From contig PVWD01000030.1 in the NCBI GenBank assembly GCA_003003615.1, positions 1-36,755 of the forward strand: a stretch of DNA of 36,755 nt, written 5' to 3'. The position numbers were made by a program, and so were the translations under genes. Shown here piece after piece: positions 35,015 through 36,755 of the stretch. The notes below the pieces were generated by a model that saw only the letters and a list, made by a program, of their open reading frames with translations, was not told the DNA's origin and did not search any database. This stretch comes from a filamentous cyanobacterium CCP2. GTDB lineage: Bacteria; Cyanobacteriota; Cyanobacteriia; Elainellales; Elainellaceae. The stretch's first letter is position 1, and each line of letters begins with the position of its first letter.

Positions 35015-35040
35015 GTTAGTTTCAGTGAAGAGCAAAGGGA

Positions 35041-36357
35041 TCAGGCAGCAGTGCTGGTTGTCAAAGATTCTAAATAACGCACATTCTTCTGTGCAAGTTT
35101 AGACAACTCTTCAGCCCGATCGCGCAGTTGTTGACGCAGTGGTTCTCCTTGTTCCAGGTAATGCTTTGCTAAATCCACAACATCCGACGCAATTTCATGC
35201 AAATTGAGAGCATCCAGAGTTGGCGTTTCTAGCCCCATTTGCTGCACCAATGCCTGAGTTTTGTAAGTATTTGCAGTAAAAGTAATGATGGGGGTTCCAC
35301 CCGTCAAAGCCAGGATGCTGGGATGCCATCTGCCGCTAACATACACACTTGCATTTCCCAGAATATCCACTGCCTGCTGGGTGGGGGTGGTTAAGGAAAT
35401 TAGCGGCAAACCCAATGCTTTGGCGATCGGACGAAAAATTAGTTCATCTTTTGGATCGGGTGCGGTCAACACAACCGGAGCCACGTAATTTTGCAGTTTC
35501 TCACACAGAACCTTAAAACCAGGAATGGGATCATACGCTGGACGATCGCCCCTTAGGTAAATAGAACTACCGCCAATGCAGATGTAAGGACGAGATGGGT
35601 CAAAACCAGAAGCCGAGTCTGGATGAATGCTAAAGTAGCTATCGCGGGCAGCCAAAGCAGAGAATGTAGCGCGATCGATGGGTCTGTAGGTGAATGCTGC
35701 ATCTGCCGCCAAAACCGAATTATCTTCTCTGACAAACGCTTGACAGGCTTCTGCAGAGAGAGGCTCTCGAAAAATGACATCATCCAGTAAGGGGTAAACC
35801 TGAGCCACCATTTCAGCCATCACCGGATCATGCACATCGGCTGTATGATTTGCCAAAACGCAAGGCTTATTAAAATGTACCTTTGCCAAATAGGCAATAA
35901 ACAGCATCATCCGCCCTTTACGTTGGCGATCGTAAATACTACCTTCTCCGTTAATAAAAACTAAGTCACATGCTTCTAAGGCTGCCCGTTCCGGCTGCAT
36001 CACTTCCCCAGCTAACACTTTGCTGGCAAATGAAGGAAACTCTGCAAAAGAAGTGGGCATTGCATCTCTAACATTTGCTATTTTTTTCCAATGGGGAGCC
36101 ACCCAACGAGAGTTCACATAGTTAGCAAGACTTTTACCCGCAGGAAAAGTTCCAACTACAGATGAGGTAAGCTTTTCTATTTTCTTATATCTTTTTTCAA
36201 TATATCTATCCGTTGCCGACATCCGCTTTAAGTAGAGCGTATGAGTAATTTCGTAAGAAGGATTATGCAGGGAAAGCATTCTTTTTAATGCGGCTGTTGT
36301 TGCTCTGCATCCCCAATTGGGGCAATCTGAAGTATCATTTACAAAAAATATCTTCAT
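35041..36357 (-). CDS. Polysaccharide pyruvyltransferase-family protein, long form
   Basis: A protein of about 438 residues, the longest of three pyruvyltransferase-family members here. It begins MKIFFVNDTSDCPNWGCRATT and has FINGEGSIYDRQRKG, FREPLSAEACQ, AADAAFTYRP, and SGRWHPSILALTGGTPIITF with the conserved histidine near the C-terminus. A basic insertion near residues 40-100 sets it apart. I start at the ATG at 36357, preceded by GAGGGAAAC; an ATG four codons earlier is possible. It is the first gene of the nonulosonate module, ending 26 bases before the chosen neuA start. It may pyruvylate a sugar next to the nonulosonate or have a different related activity. Confidence 0.85.
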   Translation of the reverse strand: MKIFFVNDTSDCPNWGCRATTAALKRMLSLHNPSYEITHTLYLKRMSATDRYIEKRYKKIEKLTSSVVGTFPAGKSLANYVNSRWVAPHWKKIANVRDAMPTSFAEFPSFASKVLAGEVMQPERAALEACDLVFINGEGSIYDRQRKGRMMLFIAYLAKVHFNKPCVLANHTADVHDPVMAEMVAQVYPLLDDVIFREPLSAEACQAFVREDNSVLAADAAFTYRPIDRATFSALAARDSYFSIHPDSASGFDPSRPYICIGGSSIYLRGDRPAYDPIPGFKVLCEKLQNYVAPVVLTAPDPKDELIFRPIAKALGLPLISLTTPTQQAVDILGNASVYVSGRWHPSILALTGGTPIITFTANTYKTQALVQQMGLETPTLDALNLHEIASDVVDLAKHYLEQGEPLRQQLRDRAEELSKLAQKNVRYLESLTTSTAA

Positions 36358-36471
36358 CGTTTCCCTCATTCAATTCGTCCTTAAGTTTTAGGTTCACTCA
36401 GGCAGTTGGCATAAGCTCAATTCATCAGAATGAATCAGCCTTAAAAGTGAAAAATTCTTCAGCACACCTGC

Positions 36472-36755
36472 TTAAACAGAAGTCGCTTTGAACTGCATTT
36501 CATATAGCCTGCTGTAATAGCTCTGCTTGCTGAGAAGCTCATCATGGGTGCCAACTTCAACAACGCGTCCTTTGTCTAAAACTGCAATTTGATGAGCATT
36601 TTGTACAGTTAAAAGTCGATGAGCAATCACTAATGTGGTTCGATCGCGGCTCAATTCATCCAATGCTTCTTGAACGAGCCGTTCTGAAACAGTGTCTAAT
36701 GCACTCGTTGCTTCATCCAGAATCAAAATTTCAGGATTGCGTAAAATGGCACGGG
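36472..36755 (-). CDS. ABC exporter with fused membrane and ATPase domains (ABCB/MsbA type), C-terminal end (partial)
   Basis: Only the last 94 residues are visible; the gene continues beyond the window. The frame reads [20 protein letters not shown] (Walker B and D-loop of an ABC ATPase), then [13 protein letters not shown] with the switch histidine, and [14 protein letters not shown], the standard tail of MsbA/PglK-like half-transporters in which the ATPase follows a six-helix membrane domain. It may export or flip a lipid-linked glycan or protein. It ends 115 bases before the pyruvyltransferase-family gene. The membrane part, which would show the type, is not in the window. Confidence 0.87.
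   Translation of the reverse strand, partial: RAILRNPEILILDEATSALDTVSERLVQEALDELSRDRTTLVIAHRLLTVQNAHQIAVLDKGRVVEVGTHDELLSKQSYYSRLYEMQFKATSV

Overview
The window looks like a chromosomal fragment from a cyanobacterium, probably a filamentous or Leptolyngbya-like lineage. CGATCG cores and full GCGATCGC octamers (HIP1-type sites) recur in genes and spacers, base composition is moderate, and an Rpn/DUF4351 nuclease gene of the kind common in cyanobacterial genomes is present. The genus cannot be fixed from the sequence alone.

Almost the whole window is one large surface-polysaccharide locus. I count 33 protein genes: 32 on the minus strand (transcribed right to left) and one on the plus strand. 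No tRNA, rRNA, CRISPR array or complete insertion sequence was seen.

Layout in the direction of transcription. (1) 36755-36472: C-terminal end of an ABC exporter that fuses membrane and ATPase domains. (2) 36357-30946: a nonulosonic (sialic-type) acid module made of a pyruvyltransferase-family protein, a CMP-sugar synthetase (neuA), a four-part NeuB fusion and a polysialyltransferase-like enzyme, packed with overlaps or very short gaps. (3) 30887-21160: a run of glycosyltransferases with two more pyruvyltransferase-family proteins and a sulfotransferase. (4) 20096-21163: a lone plus-strand Rpn-type nuclease gene with an in-frame 12-bp tandem repeat. (5) 19935-10721: an acetyltransferase, a GT2, four GT4 enzymes, a Wzy-like polymerase and a methyltransferase, closed by a good intrinsic terminator. 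(6) 10606-851: a YdcF-like protein, a GT2, a double GT2, an ABC-2 export pair (Wzm/Wzt with a Wzt C-terminal domain), a methyltransferase, a membrane GT87-like enzyme and a WcaF-like acetyltransferase. (7) 529-1: the start of folC, a housekeeping gene that marks the edge of the locus.

Together the genes could build a long acidic glycan and export it. About sixteen glycosyltransferases would assemble it. Acetyl, methyl, sulfate, pyruvyl and nonulosonate groups would decorate it. A Wzy-like polymerase and an ABC transporter would polymerise and export it. Precursor nucleotide-sugar genes (rml, gmd, galE types), a NeuC-type epimerase, an initiating phosphoglycosyltransferase and a Wzx flippase are not in the window and must lie elsewhere, if they exist. 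The parts most worth follow-up are the NeuB fusion with its sialyltransferase partner, the internally duplicated double glycosyltransferase and the repeat-bearing nuclease gene.
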